Shown here piece by piece: positions 33,820 to 42,831 of a stretch of DNA of 64,000 nucleotides. Each line of letters starts with the position of its first letter. Positions within the stretch are counted from its first letter, which is position 1. A program made the translations under genes and the position numbers. The stretch is from Fimbriimonas sp. (GTDB taxonomy: Bacteria; Armatimonadota; Fimbriimonadia; Fimbriimonadales; Fimbriimonadaceae), in NCBI GenBank assembly GCA_029866005.1, contig JARXAE010000004.1, forward strand, positions 1-64,000. Direction: 5' to 3'. Below the pieces are notes generated by a model, which was given only the letters and a program-made list of their open reading frames with translations, ran no database searches and was not told where the DNA came from.

Positions 33820-35129
33820 TGTTAGAAGGCCAATCTATCGCGGTGTTTGGTCTCGGACGCAGCGGGCTCGCTGTCGCCCGAGCCGCGATCTCGCGGGGTG
33901 CAACAGTTACCGTTTACGACGAAACCCCGCGCGAGAAGCTCGGCAAGCCCGAGCTAGCTGAAGAAGCCGGGGGGCTTGGAGCGAGGCTCGTGCTGGGTCA
34001 CTCGTTTCCTATGAGTGCCTTTGAGGAGACGATCGTCGTCAACCCCGCCATCGACCACCGTCACCCCGCCCTCCAATCTCAAAAGGAGAAAGTGATCGGT
34101 GAGGTTGAGTTCGCCTACCGAATCTCGAAAGCCCCGATCGTCGCCATTACGGGCACTAACGGAAAGAGCACCACGACGGCAATGACCGTCGTCGCCCTCC
34201 GAGCGGCCGGGATCGACGCTATCCTCTGTGGAAACATCTTCGGCTCTGGCCTCCCCGAAATGCCCCTCACCGACGCCGCCGATCAATCAACCCCCGATCA
34301 AGTCCTAGTCGCCGAAATCTCTTCCTTCCAACTCGACTGGGTTCGCGATTTCGCCCCCATCGCCGCGGCGATCACGACGATCACCCCCGATCACCTCGAC
34401 CGATACGACTCGTTCGAAGACTACGCCGCAACGAAGCTCAGGATTTTTCAGAATGCGGCGGTCAAGATTGATGCCCGTGAACAGGGTTACCTCATCCTTG
34501 AAGCTACAACCGGATTCAAAGCAATCGGTGAGCACAACGTGCGCAACGCAGGCACTGCGGCGGCTCTCACGGTTGCGACTTTAGAGTGGCTGCTGTCTCA
34601 GGGGTCTTCTTCGCAGGCGATTCAGGCGTACCGAAGGGAACGAGAAAGCAAAGGAAATCAAGCAACGCTCCCCAACAACGCCCTCGAAGCCCTCCGCGAG
34701 TTTCCCGGTCTCGCCCACCGCATGCAGTTTGTGGCCGAAGTCCAAGGCGTCAGATACATCAACAACTCGATGTGCACAAACCCAGCCGCCGTCATCGCAT
34801 CCATCGAAAGCTTGTTGACAGAACCGGTTCATGTCTTAGTAGGTGGGGTGAACAAAGACCTCCCGTTCGGCCCGCTGAGGGACTATCTCCAAGCCAAAAC
34901 TCACAAGGTCTATCTGTTTGGACGCGACGCAACCCAAATCAACGCCGAACTCTCGCAAAATTGGCAGGTTTACGATACAATGAAGCAGGCGTTTGACGCC
35001 GCCGCGAAGGAAGCCAAGGATGGTGAGATCGTGATGCTTGCACCGGGATGTGCAAGCATGGATCAATTCCGAGATTTCCGCCATCGAGGCGACGTCTTTT
35101 GCCAGTTAGTCAAGGATTTGACGCAATGA
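33819..35129 (+). CDS. murD: UDP-MurNAc-L-Ala:D-Glu ligase MurD
   Basis: 436 residues from ATG 33819; the longer open frame upstream runs inside mraY. MurD adds D-Glu to UDP-MurNAc-L-Ala. N-terminal Rossmann motif VFGLGRSGLAVARAA, ATP site AITGTNGKSTTTAM (about 109-122), EISSFQLDWVRDF, TPDHLDRYDSFEDY and the C-terminal NNSMCTNPAAVIASI and APGCASMDQFRDFRHRG are present. It overlaps ftsW by 4 nt (ATGA). Confidence 0.95.
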   Translation: MLEGQSIAVFGLGRSGLAVARAAISRGATVTVYDETPREKLGKPELAEEAGGLGARLVLGHSFPMSAFEETIVVNPAIDHRHPALQSQKEKVIGEVEFAYRISKAPIVAITGTNGKSTTTAMTVVALRAAGIDAILCGNIFGSGLPEMPLTDAADQSTPDQVLVAEISSFQLDWVRDFAPIAAAITTITPDHLDRYDSFEDYAATKLRIFQNAAVKIDAREQGYLILEATTGFKAIGEHNVRNAGTAAALTVATLEWLLSQGSSSQAIQAYRRERESKGNQATLPNNALEALREFPGLAHRMQFVAEVQGVRYINNSMCTNPAAVIASIESLLTEPVHVLVGGVNKDLPFGPLRDYLQAKTHKVYLFGRDATQINAELSQNWQVYDTMKQAFDAAAKEAKDGEIVMLAPGCASMDQFRDFRHRGDVFCQLVKDLTQ

Positions 35130-36355
35130 GAGCAAGGACAGCGAAGCGAGGCGATACCACCCTTTTCTGGTTGGCGATGACGATTAGCGTCATCGGCTTG
35201 TTCTATATCTTGGATGCCGGCTACGCCCAAAGCATGCGCATCGGTGCAGGCATACTCCCGAAGCCCTTCATCCAGCAGATTTTTGCCCTTATTGCATCGG
35301 TTGGAGCTTTCTTCTTGTTGAGAAATGTTTCCCCAGAAAACTGGAAGCGCTTTGCGCCCTGGGGAATTGGGATTGCATTCTTCCTGCTGTTCCTTGTGGA
35401 AAAGATGGGGACAACCACAAACGAGGCAACTAGGTGGCTGCGAATTGGTCCTGTTCAGATCCAGCCGGCTGAGTTCATGAAGGTTGCGGCGGTTCTTTAT
35501 CTGGCGACGGTCCTGGCAAACAAGAAAGATTGGAACGAGACCTGGGAACAGCGCAAGAAAGAGAAAACAATTGAGGCGGCGGTGATTATTCCGAAGCTGA
35601 AGAGGCTCGTTCCCGGTTTCATCATCCTGTTCGCGGTCGCGATGATCGAACATGAAAAGGATATTGGAACTGCGTGTGTCGTTTTGGTAACGGGCATGGC
35701 GATGTTCTTCTCGGCACCCATGAGCCTGAAATCGAAGATCATTGTCCCTGCCCTGCTCGGGGTTTGTCTGCTTGGGGCGGTCGCCAAAGAGCCGTACCGA
35801 GTATCGCGGTTTATGGTGCACCCAAATCGCTGGCAACGCGAACATATCAACGATGAGAGCTTTCAGACCATTCACTCCGAACTCGCGATGGCGAGCGGTG
35901 GAGTCGTGGGAACCGGAATTGGAACTGGCCGTGCGAAGCACCTCATTCCGGCTACGACAAGCGACTTCATCATGGCGACCATCGCGGAGGAGTGTGGAGT
36001 CTGGGGTCCGTGGCTATGTCTCGGAATCGTTGGAGCGATCAGCATGCGTCTGCTGCAACTCGCCCAGAAAGCCGAGGATCGGTTCAAGAAGCTGTTCATG
36101 AGCGGTGTGGCATGGTGGATCGGGATTCAAGCTTGTACGAACATGCTCATGGCAAACGCCACGATTCCAGCAATCGGAATTCCATTCCCATTCGTCAGTG
36201 CAGGGGGTTCAAGCTTGCTCGCGCTTTGGATTGCCGTTGCAATCAGCGATCGACTCAGTTGGTCAACCGCCGCAGAAACGGCAGAAAAGGAGGTCGCCAA
36301 TGCGCGTCGTCGTAACCGGCGGGGGAACCGGCGGACACGTCTATCCGGCGCTTGA
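35126..36355 (+). CDS. ftsW: peptidoglycan glycosyltransferase FtsW
   Basis: 409 residues, about ten membrane segments, SEDS family. FtsW polymerises septal glycan from lipid II with FtsI. Typical motifs: RWLRIGPVQIQPAEFMKVA (about 108-126), ATTSDFIMATIAEECGVWGP (about 275-294, containing the conserved SDFIFA-like loop) and GIPFPFVSAGGSSLLALW near the end (about 350). ATG 35126 is the first sensible start and overlaps murD. Its last 19 codons overlap the start of murG by 56 nt, the longest overlap in the cluster. Confidence 0.94.
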   Translation: MRARTAKRGDTTLFWLAMTISVIGLFYILDAGYAQSMRIGAGILPKPFIQQIFALIASVGAFFLLRNVSPENWKRFAPWGIGIAFFLLFLVEKMGTTTNEATRWLRIGPVQIQPAEFMKVAAVLYLATVLANKKDWNETWEQRKKEKTIEAAVIIPKLKRLVPGFIILFAVAMIEHEKDIGTACVVLVTGMAMFFSAPMSLKSKIIVPALLGVCLLGAVAKEPYRVSRFMVHPNRWQREHINDESFQTIHSELAMASGGVVGTGIGTGRAKHLIPATTSDFIMATIAEECGVWGPWLCLGIVGAISMRLLQLAQKAEDRFKKLFMSGVAWWIGIQACTNMLMANATIPAIGIPFPFVSAGGSSLLALWIAVAISDRLSWSTAAETAEKEVANARRRNRRGNRRTRLSGA

Positions 36356-37364
36356 GATCTGCCGCATCGCCCAGGAGGAAGCCGATCTTCTTTACATCGG
36401 TTCTCTGAGGGGGATGGAGATGGGTGCTTGCGCGGATAGAGGAATCATCGTCCTTGGACTCGATTCTGGACCCGTCTACAACCCACTTTCGTTGGGCGGA
36501 GCGAAGGCGTTGGTGAAGCTTTGGCTCGCCTCCTTCGAGGCAAAAAAGAAGCTACTCCAGTACAAACCGGATGTAGTTTTCTCTACCGGTGGCTATTCCA
36601 GCGCCCCGGTGATGAAGGCGGCTAAGGAACTTGGGATTCCACTGGCCATTCATGCGTGCGATACGATCCCTGGTCGTTCACTGCGGATGTTTGCAAAGCA
36701 GGCAAAGGTTGTAACGAGCACTTTTCGCGCGACAGCCAGGGCGCTTCCGGGATGTAATGTTGTCCGCACCGGACACCCGATTCGGCAAGAACTTCGCGAA
36801 GCAGTGCAGCATCGGCGTCCTGAAGAGAAGTTTGTTCTCGTTCTCGGTGGATCAGGGGGTGCCAAGTTCCTCAATGAGGTCATGCCGCTCGTGAGTCCGC
36901 AGCTCGAGGGGGCCAAGATTCTCCATTCGGCGGGTAAGGGTCAGTATGACCAGTTCAAGCATCTCGTTGATGGGGTTCCAAACTACGACATGCGTCCCTA
37001 TCTTGAATCTGATGCTCTGGCCGATGCGTATCGACGAGCTTCGTTGATCATCGCTCGGAGTGGTAGCGGCATCAGCGAGTACGCGATGGCAAAAATTCCT
37101 TCGATATTAGTCCCGTTGCCGTCGTCAGCCGATGATCATCAGTTCCATAATGCAAAGGAGTTCGAATCTTTTGGTGGAGCATCGGTGCTTACCCAGGACG
37201 TGCGCGAAGGCGAGATTCAAGCAACCCCGGAGTCAATCGCGAGAGAGATTCGGGAGTGGTTTGCCGACGAGACTGGGCATGCAGGGCGAGGTCTTTCCAA
37301 TTGGGACACTCCTGGCGCCACAATTCAGATTTGGAATGAGATCAAGCGCGCGGCGACGAAATGA
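36300..37364 (+). CDS. murG: lipid II-forming GlcNAc transferase MurG
   Basis: 354 residues. MurG adds GlcNAc to lipid I. The N-terminal VTGGGTGGHVYPALEICR is the G-loop of GT28, VVFSTGGYSSAPVMKAAKELGIP and HACDTIPGRSLRMFAKQA follow, and the donor-binding C-terminal region has LVLGGSGGAKFLNEVMP, RSGSGISEYAMAKIPSILVPLP and DDHQFHNAKEFE. ATG 36300 has AAAAGGAGG at good spacing, so the 56-nt overlap with ftsW is real and not a miscalled start. Confidence 0.95.
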   Translation: MRVVVTGGGTGGHVYPALEICRIAQEEADLLYIGSLRGMEMGACADRGIIVLGLDSGPVYNPLSLGGAKALVKLWLASFEAKKKLLQYKPDVVFSTGGYSSAPVMKAAKELGIPLAIHACDTIPGRSLRMFAKQAKVVTSTFRATARALPGCNVVRTGHPIRQELREAVQHRRPEEKFVLVLGGSGGAKFLNEVMPLVSPQLEGAKILHSAGKGQYDQFKHLVDGVPNYDMRPYLESDALADAYRRASLIIARSGSGISEYAMAKIPSILVPLPSSADDHQFHNAKEFESFGGASVLTQDVREGEIQATPESIAREIREWFADETGHAGRGLSNWDTPGATIQIWNEIKRAATK

Positions 37365-39715
37365 GAAAAAGAGCAGAAATTGAGGCTGAATTTGCACCTA
37401 CTGATGCGCTCAATGCATGTCGCTCGTTCTACATGGTTGGTATCGGGGGGGCTGGTATGTCAGCGCTGGCCAGAATGCTTCAGCATCGAAAATTCGGGGT
37501 TGCAGGCTCGGATGTAGTAGCTTCCTTGGAAGTTGAACGGTTGCGAAACGAAGAGATTGAGGTCCACGTCGGGCATTCTGCTACGGCCCTTCGTGAATTC
37601 CTCGGTTCCCACCAGGAGTGCGCGCTGATCGTGACCGACGCCGTTGATCTCAACAAGTCGCCCGAAATTGCGGAGGCACGAAAGAAAGGACTACCAGTTG
37701 TTCGCCGCTCACAAGCTCTCGGCTGGCTACTCAGACCCTACAAGGTGATCGCAGTAACCGGAACTCACGGAAAAACCACGACGACCGGACTCCTCGGAGC
37801 TGGGTTGATCGCCGCTGGACTCGATCCTCTGGTCGTCGTCGGAGCCGCCATTCTTGACTGGGAAGGGCCAATCAGGGAAGGGAACGGTGAGTACGCTGTG
37901 GTCGAAGCTTGCGAGGCTTACGAGGCCTATGCAGACATCAATCCTCATATCGTACTTCTGACTAACCTTGAGCCCGACCACCTGGATTATCACGGCACCT
38001 ACGAAAACCTTCGCGACAGCATGGTGCGGTTTGTTTCAAAGATTCCCCCGAGTGGTGGACTGGTCTACTGTGCCGACGACCGGGGAGCATCCGAGATTGC
38101 AGAGCTTACCGATGTGAAATGTCTTGCCTACGGCCTCTCAGAGGCTTGGCTCCAACAGACATTTAACAAGTTTGGCTTTGGAATGAATGCTAGCGAGAGC
38201 GATGCCGGCAAACTCCTCAAACTTAACCTCCCCGGTGACCACAACCGCATGAATGCAACCGGGGCACTGGCCGCCGCTTCGTTGCTTAACGACGAGGATA
38301 GCGTTGTCGAACTCGATGCAGTTGAGATGGGGATTGCTCGTTTCGGCGGAGCGGAGCGCAGATTGCAAGTCTTGCTGGAAGGTCCAATTACGGTGATCGA
38401 CGACTACGCGCACCACCCCAGCGAGATCGTCGCGTCGATCCAAGGCGTGAGGCAACGCTATCCTGGGCGACGACTTGTCGTCGTCTATCAGCCGCACATG
38501 TATTCAAGAACTCTTGAGCACATCTCAGATTTTCCACCTGCGCTCAATACCGCCGATTTCGTCGTTTTGACCGACATCTATCCCGCTCGCGAAGCTCCCA
38601 TCCCTGGAGTTTCAAGTGCGAGAATTGCCGAAGGTATCACTAAACCGATGCGCTACGTTCCGTCGCGCCACTTGTTGCCACGGCAAGTGAAGCAAATTTT
38701 GAAGCCTGGCGATGTCGTCGTCGGAATGGGTGCCGGAACGATCAGCGAATTTGCTCCTGACTTGATCCGAGAGATTGAAAGAGACGTGAACCCAACCAAA
38801 AAGGTTGTCGTGATCTACGGCGGCGATAGCTCGGAAAGGGAAGTTTCCATCCTTTCTGGCAACGCGATTGCGAAGGCGTTGAACAACGCCGGTTTTGATG
38901 CCGAACTGATCGATGTTACTGAATGCTTGCTGCGGAAAGGGAACGTCATTGACTTCACGGGTTCAATTCGGCCCGATGTTGCCTTTCTCGCCGTTCATGG
39001 AACCCATGCCGAGGACGGCGCTATTCAAGGGTTCTTAGAGTTGATGCACGTTCCCTACACAGGTTCAGGAATCTACGCTAGCGCGGTTGCGATGGATAAG
39101 AACCGAACAAAGCAACTGCTCAGTGCCGTTGGAATTCGGTGTCCCAAAGGGCAGTTTATCAAAACTGAGTCGGAACCAATTTCGATATTGGCTCCAGCCA
39201 TTGTAAAGCCGAATCGAGAAGGATCCACTGTTGGACTCACCTTCGCAGAGACCCATGACCAGATTTCCGAGGGCATTCGGATGGCACTCCAGTATCCAGG
39301 GGGGTGCCTTGTTGAGGAGTGGGTAAAGGGCATGGAAATCTCGGTCCCCGTCCTTTGTGGAGAAGCTTTACCTCCTGTTGAAATCTGCCCGGCAAAAGGA
39401 AGCTACGACTTTGCCAATAAATATACGCCTGGGGCGACGGAGGAAATTGTCCCTGCCCGACTCCCGGAGCATCTCCTAGCTGAGGCACAGCGAGTTGCAC
39501 TACTTGCCCACGAAACCCTCGGTTGTGAGGGTGCTACGCGCACAGACATGATCGTTCGGGGTGAGGAAATATTTGTCCTTGAGGTCAATACTTTGCCTGG
39601 AATGACCGCAACATCGCTTCTGCCAAACTCAGCCCGCGCGGCTGGAATGTCCTTCGAACAGCTTTGTACTCGCATCGTGGAGGATGCGCTGAATCGCCAT
39701 GCGACGACGTCGTAA
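37361..39715 (+). CDS. murC-ddl: MurC-Ddl fusion: UDP-MurNAc:L-Ala ligase and D-Ala-D-Ala ligase
   Basis: 784 residues in one frame. Residues 1 to about 475 are MurC: FYMVGIGGAGMSALARM (about 23-39), VTGTHGKTTTTGLLG (about 130), NLEPDHLDYHGTYENL and IDDYAHHPSEI. Residues from about 480 are a full Ddl (ATP-grasp): VVIYGGDSSEREVSILSG, AVHGTHAEDGAIQGF, PYTGSGIYASAVAMDKN, the omega-loop SYDFANKYTPG (Tyr/Lys of the D-Ala-D-Ala type, not D-Ala-D-Lac) and VLEVNTLPGMTATSLLP. There is no stop or frameshift in the junction. MurC-Ddl fusions are known in Chlamydiae. murB, which normally lies between murC and ddl, is absent from this cluster. Confidence 0.95.
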   Translation: MRKRAEIEAEFAPTDALNACRSFYMVGIGGAGMSALARMLQHRKFGVAGSDVVASLEVERLRNEEIEVHVGHSATALREFLGSHQECALIVTDAVDLNKSPEIAEARKKGLPVVRRSQALGWLLRPYKVIAVTGTHGKTTTTGLLGAGLIAAGLDPLVVVGAAILDWEGPIREGNGEYAVVEACEAYEAYADINPHIVLLTNLEPDHLDYHGTYENLRDSMVRFVSKIPPSGGLVYCADDRGASEIAELTDVKCLAYGLSEAWLQQTFNKFGFGMNASESDAGKLLKLNLPGDHNRMNATGALAAASLLNDEDSVVELDAVEMGIARFGGAERRLQVLLEGPITVIDDYAHHPSEIVASIQGVRQRYPGRRLVVVYQPHMYSRTLEHISDFPPALNTADFVVLTDIYPAREAPIPGVSSARIAEGITKPMRYVPSRHLLPRQVKQILKPGDVVVGMGAGTISEFAPDLIREIERDVNPTKKVVVIYGGDSSEREVSILSGNAIAKALNNAGFDAELIDVTECLLRKGNVIDFTGSIRPDVAFLAVHGTHAEDGAIQGFLELMHVPYTGSGIYASAVAMDKNRTKQLLSAVGIRCPKGQFIKTESEPISILAPAIVKPNREGSTVGLTFAETHDQISEGIRMALQYPGGCLVEEWVKGMEISVPVLCGEALPPVEICPAKGSYDFANKYTPGATEEIVPARLPEHLLAEAQRVALLAHETLGCEGATRTDMIVRGEEIFVLEVNTLPGMTATSLLPNSARAAGMSFEQLCTRIVEDALNRHATTS

Positions 39716-40427
39716 AACCGTCGTCAACTGGGCGGCAGTGTTTGTGGTAGTCCTGCTGGTGAGTCTCGTTGTCGCTAGTTACAAGAGTCCGCTGACGGCA
39801 GTTCGTAACATCAACTTGAGCGGAGTCCGAAAGAGCGAACGGCTGAGGCTTGAGCGAGTTCAGGACCTTGTCAAAGGTGTTCCGGCCATGCAACTTGAGC
39901 CGGCAACAGTGGAGCAGTTGTTCCTTGGTCAGTCTCGAATAAAGAAGTGTCACTTCAGCCGTAACATCTTTGGAAGTGCGAGGCTCGAACTGACCTACCG
40001 GGTGGCCGTCGCGAGCGTTGGCGGTGGCGCCTTGCTCGATCAAGACGGTGAGTTTTTCTCCGATCCAGAGCAGGGTGACAACCTCGTGTCGCTGACACTT
40101 GCACCTTCACTCAAGGTCACTTCCGCAACGCTGATGGGAGTTACCGATTATAGGCGCATCGCTGAAGCTTGTTCGATTGTCGCAGAAAAGCTTCCGGGGG
40201 CGAAAGTAGAGGTTATGGAAACCGGGACCGTCCGGCTGGACCTTGAAGGTGGCAAAGTTGTCCTCGGAAAGCCGGATAAACTTCCTGAGAAAATTGATAC
40301 ACTGCTTGGACTCTTGCACGATCGACCGACGTTGCTAAAGAGTGTCCGTGAGTTGAATATCATGGAACCCGATCACCCTTCAGTCACCCCGATTAAAAAT
40401 GACAAACCCGTTCAGCCGAATCCATAA
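39699..40427 (+). CDS. ftsQ: cell division protein FtsQ (POTRA)
   Basis: 242 residues: a short basic N-terminus, one membrane segment (about 8-27), then a POTRA-like region (AVRNINLSGVRKSERLRLERVQDL) and the FtsQ beta domain (RNIFGSARLELTYRVAVASV, LLDQDGEFFSD). FtsQ recruits FtsL/B and later division proteins. It overlaps murC-ddl by 17 nt and the next gene by 29 nt. Similarity is moderate, but position and topology make the call firm. Confidence 0.85.
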   Translation: MRRRRKTVVNWAAVFVVVLLVSLVVASYKSPLTAVRNINLSGVRKSERLRLERVQDLVKGVPAMQLEPATVEQLFLGQSRIKKCHFSRNIFGSARLELTYRVAVASVGGGALLDQDGEFFSDPEQGDNLVSLTLAPSLKVTSATLMGVTDYRRIAEACSIVAEKLPGAKVEVMETGTVRLDLEGGKVVLGKPDKLPEKIDTLLGLLHDRPTLLKSVRELNIMEPDHPSVTPIKNDKPVQPNP

Positions 40428-41145
40428 CGAAAAGTGGGTTATTCCCGTGAGTGGTCTCAGCGCACTGCTGGGGTTCATGTTGGTCGTCTCATGGCTCAAC
40501 GAAGGTAACCGCCTAGGACGTGCCAAGTTTTTGACACCCGATCAAAACCAGCGGGGCTTCATCAACGAAGTCGGCTTCGCTAGCTATGTCAGCATGAAGG
40601 AGGAAGTTGAAAGGCTGCAAAAACGGGCGACAACACTCGAAAAAGCACTCTCCGAAAATGGTCGCGGTTCGGCGACTCTTAATGATCAGCTGCAATCGGC
40701 AAAATCATTTGCAGGACTGACGGAACTCGTCGGCGGCGGAGTTAAAGTCACTCTGAAGGATAACGCTGGTGCCGGGGGGATGCCCGGAGAGCAAGACCTG
40801 ATCCACGATATCGACATTCTTCGGGTTACGAACGAACTGTTTGCTTCCGGCGCCGAGGCGATTTCGGTGAACGGACACCGACTGATGAGTGCATCTTCCA
40901 TTCGATGCGCTGGGCCAACCGTTTTGATCGATGGTGTTCGACTGGCACCGCCGTACACAATTCTCGCGATTGGCGAAGTCGAGACTCTGTACAACGGATT
41001 TACAATCTCGGGTGGGGTGATGACTGAAATTGCGACGGCCAGCCCAACCATGATCCAGATTCAACGTGAAAAGTCGATTCGAATTCCGGCATACTTGGGT
41101 GCAACTGCGTTAAAGCACGGTTCGGTTCCAAAGGCTACGAAGTGA
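40399..41145 (+). CDS. DUF881 membrane protein
   Basis: 248 residues: one membrane segment near the start (about 14-31, WVIPVSGLSALLGFMLVV), a coiled-coil region (MKEEVERLQKRATTLEKAL, about 63-81) and the DUF881 domain (GGGVKVTLKDNAG, QDLIHDIDILRVTNELFASGAEAISVNGHRL, PPYTILAIGEVETLYNGF). Function is unknown. DUF881 genes sit beside sbp and ftsA/ftsZ in many Firmicutes and Actinobacteria; finding one here in a diderm with KdsB is a useful lineage clue. It overlaps ftsQ by 29 nt and sbp by 4 nt. Confidence 0.85.
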   Translation: MTNPFSRIHNEKWVIPVSGLSALLGFMLVVSWLNEGNRLGRAKFLTPDQNQRGFINEVGFASYVSMKEEVERLQKRATTLEKALSENGRGSATLNDQLQSAKSFAGLTELVGGGVKVTLKDNAGAGGMPGEQDLIHDIDILRVTNELFASGAEAISVNGHRLMSASSIRCAGPTVLIDGVRLAPPYTILAIGEVETLYNGFTISGGVMTEIATASPTMIQIQREKSIRIPAYLGATALKHGSVPKATK

Positions 41146-41549
41146 TTCTCGTCCCCATCATCGCCCTTCTCCTCGGTGCCATTTTGGCACTGGGGCTAAA
41201 GGTGCGTGTTGGAGACAGCATGGCTCAGTACCTAGCCGTCGCCTGCCTCGCCGGGCTGGATACCGTGCTTGGAGGAATGCGATCTGCGTACGAAAGCAAG
41301 TTCCAAACCGACGTGTTTCTAAGCGGATTCTTTGCAAATGTCCTCATCGCCTTCTTTATTGCCTGGCTTGGCGATCAGATTGGAATCAACCTCTACATGG
41401 TGGTCGCTCTGGTGATGGGAATGCGGATATTTACCAATTTAAGCCTCCTTCGACGCTACCTATTGGTGCGTGCCACGGACTGGATCGCAAAGCGGAAGAA
41501 GGAGCGTGAAAAACAACTCGAGCAAACCATGGAAGGTGTCACTGAATGA
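41142..41549 (+). CDS. sbp: small basic protein Sbp (DUF1290)
   Basis: 135 residues from GTG 41142 (GTGA overlap with the preceding stop). Three membrane segments, with the family core YLAVACLAGLDTVLGGMRSAYESKF and DVFLSGFFANVLIAFFIAWLGDQIG. The basic C-terminal tail (about 112-135, AKRKKEREKQLEQ) is longer than in B. subtilis Sbp. Its role in division is unproven. It lies between DUF881 and ftsA, the arrangement of Gram-positive dcw clusters. Confidence 0.88.
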   Translation: MILVPIIALLLGAILALGLKVRVGDSMAQYLAVACLAGLDTVLGGMRSAYESKFQTDVFLSGFFANVLIAFFIAWLGDQIGINLYMVVALVMGMRIFTNLSLLRRYLLVRATDWIAKRKKEREKQLEQTMEGVTE

Positions 41550-42757
41550 AAGAATGCGTCGTTATTGATCTTGGGGGCTCAAAGACGGTAGCCCTAGCGG
41601 CAAAGTCCTCTGGAGACGGGAAGCTAGATATTACTGGCATGATCCGTGTGGACAGCCGGGGGATGAAGAAGGGTGGGATTGTCGACCTTGATGGCGTTGC
41701 CCGGACAGTGGACACGGCGCTTCGGCATTTGGCAAACGACTTGGGACGAGAGTCGATTGACAACGCAGTTGTGATCATTTCCGGGGCACAGGTCGAGGGT
41801 GTCACGGTTCAAGGTTTCAAGCCAATCATTCCGAAGAATCGAACCATCACTTCACAAGACGTGATGGAAGTCGTGAACCACTCTAAGGCCGGGTTCTTGC
41901 CATCCGAGCGGCTCCAAGTTCAGACCGTCCCGCGAGGATTCCGAGTTGACGACGGCAAGATGATCATGGATCCCGTTGGGCTTCCTGGTTCAAAGCTGGA
42001 AGTCAATAGCTACCTGATCACTGGTCAGGGCGCTCACGTGCAGTTGTTCGAGAGAGCGCTTACGCTGAATCACCGCAAGGTTGATCAGTTTATCTTTGGT
42101 CCTTTGGCTTCTGGTCTGGGAATCCTGACCGCTGATGAGATCACCAAGGGTGCGATTTGTATCGACATCGGTGCAACCAAGACCGACTTGGCTATCTTCG
42201 CAGGTGGCTCTTTGGCATTTGCTTGCAGCATCCCGGCGGGTGGAGATAATGTCACGAGCGACCTCAGTCAACTCTTGAACGCGTCTTTAGAAGAATCCGA
42301 GCGGCTGAAGATTCAGGAAGGACAGGCGCTCGCCGCGCCCATCTCGGATCGAGACGCGATCGAAGTCCAACAGCAGGGTCAGCCGAACCCGCGGCCGATG
42401 CAGCGCAGAGTACTCTGCGAAATCATCGAGAGCCGAATGCGCGAAATTGGGCGCATCGCCAAAGTTCATGTCGAAAAAGCAGGTTTTCTGAAGTCTGTTC
42501 CAGGCGGCGTTGTACTGACCGGCGGTGGAGCGAAGTTGAAAGGCATCGAAGAACTGTTTGGTCAAATCTTCCCCGAGCTTCCGGTCCGAGCCGCTGAACC
42601 CAGACTTTTGGGCGGAAAAGATGCCGTCGGCATGGCAGCTTCGCTCGGCGCCGCACAGTTCATTTTGCAAGCAAATGACGACCTCAGCACGATTAGTGGT
42701 GGTGAAAGCTGGCAGGACAAAGTGCGCGGCTTTTGGTCGATTATCAGCGGTAAGTAG
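41546..42757 (+). CDS. ftsA: cell division actin-like protein FtsA
   Basis: 403 residues. FtsA tethers FtsZ to the membrane. ATP-binding motifs: [16 protein letters not shown] (3-18), [16 protein letters not shown] (about 206-221) and [17 protein letters not shown] (about 316-332). The 1C domain lies between. The C-terminal [14 protein letters not shown] is the amphipathic membrane-targeting helix. ATG 41546 overlaps sbp by 4 nt. Three DnaA boxes follow the stop. Confidence 0.93.
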   Translation: MKECVVIDLGGSKTVALAAKSSGDGKLDITGMIRVDSRGMKKGGIVDLDGVARTVDTALRHLANDLGRESIDNAVVIISGAQVEGVTVQGFKPIIPKNRTITSQDVMEVVNHSKAGFLPSERLQVQTVPRGFRVDDGKMIMDPVGLPGSKLEVNSYLITGQGAHVQLFERALTLNHRKVDQFIFGPLASGLGILTADEITKGAICIDIGATKTDLAIFAGGSLAFACSIPAGGDNVTSDLSQLLNASLEESERLKIQEGQALAAPISDRDAIEVQQQGQPNPRPMQRRVLCEIIESRMREIGRIAKVHVEKAGFLKSVPGGVVLTGGGAKLKGIEELFGQIFPELPVRAAEPRLLGGKDAVGMAASLGAAQFILQANDDLSTISGGESWQDKVRGFWSIISGK

Positions 42758-42760
42758 GAC

Positions 42761-42790
42761 TTATCCACACTTATCAACACCTTATCCACA
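42761..42790 (+). promoter_or_regulatory. three tandem DnaA boxes between ftsA and ftsZ
   Basis: TTATCCACA (42761-42769), TTATCAACA (42771-42779) and TTATCCACA (42782-42790) lie in direct orientation, 10 and 11 nt apart, so they face the same side of the helix. The first and third are the perfect consensus DnaA box; the second has one change. They fill the 74-nt ftsA-ftsZ gap together with TAAACT (42803-42808), a possible -10 box for ftsZ. DnaA is known to regulate ftsZ in some bacteria (Caulobacter). Confidence 0.8.
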
Positions 42791-42831
42791 CAAGTGTAGT
42801 GATAAACTTGCTAGCTCAGGGGGTTTTTTAC

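Noticed and set aside
35063-35941. 292-codon frame on the minus strand inside ftsW
   Set aside because: Antisense shadow of ftsW; no start signal and no known protein similarity.
42741-42831. Replication origin (oriC) reading of the DnaA boxes before ftsZ
   Set aside because: Only three boxes in 74 nt, no long AT-rich unwinding region, and no dnaA, dnaN, gyrB or rpmH nearby. A regulatory role is simpler. It remains as an alternative in the findings.
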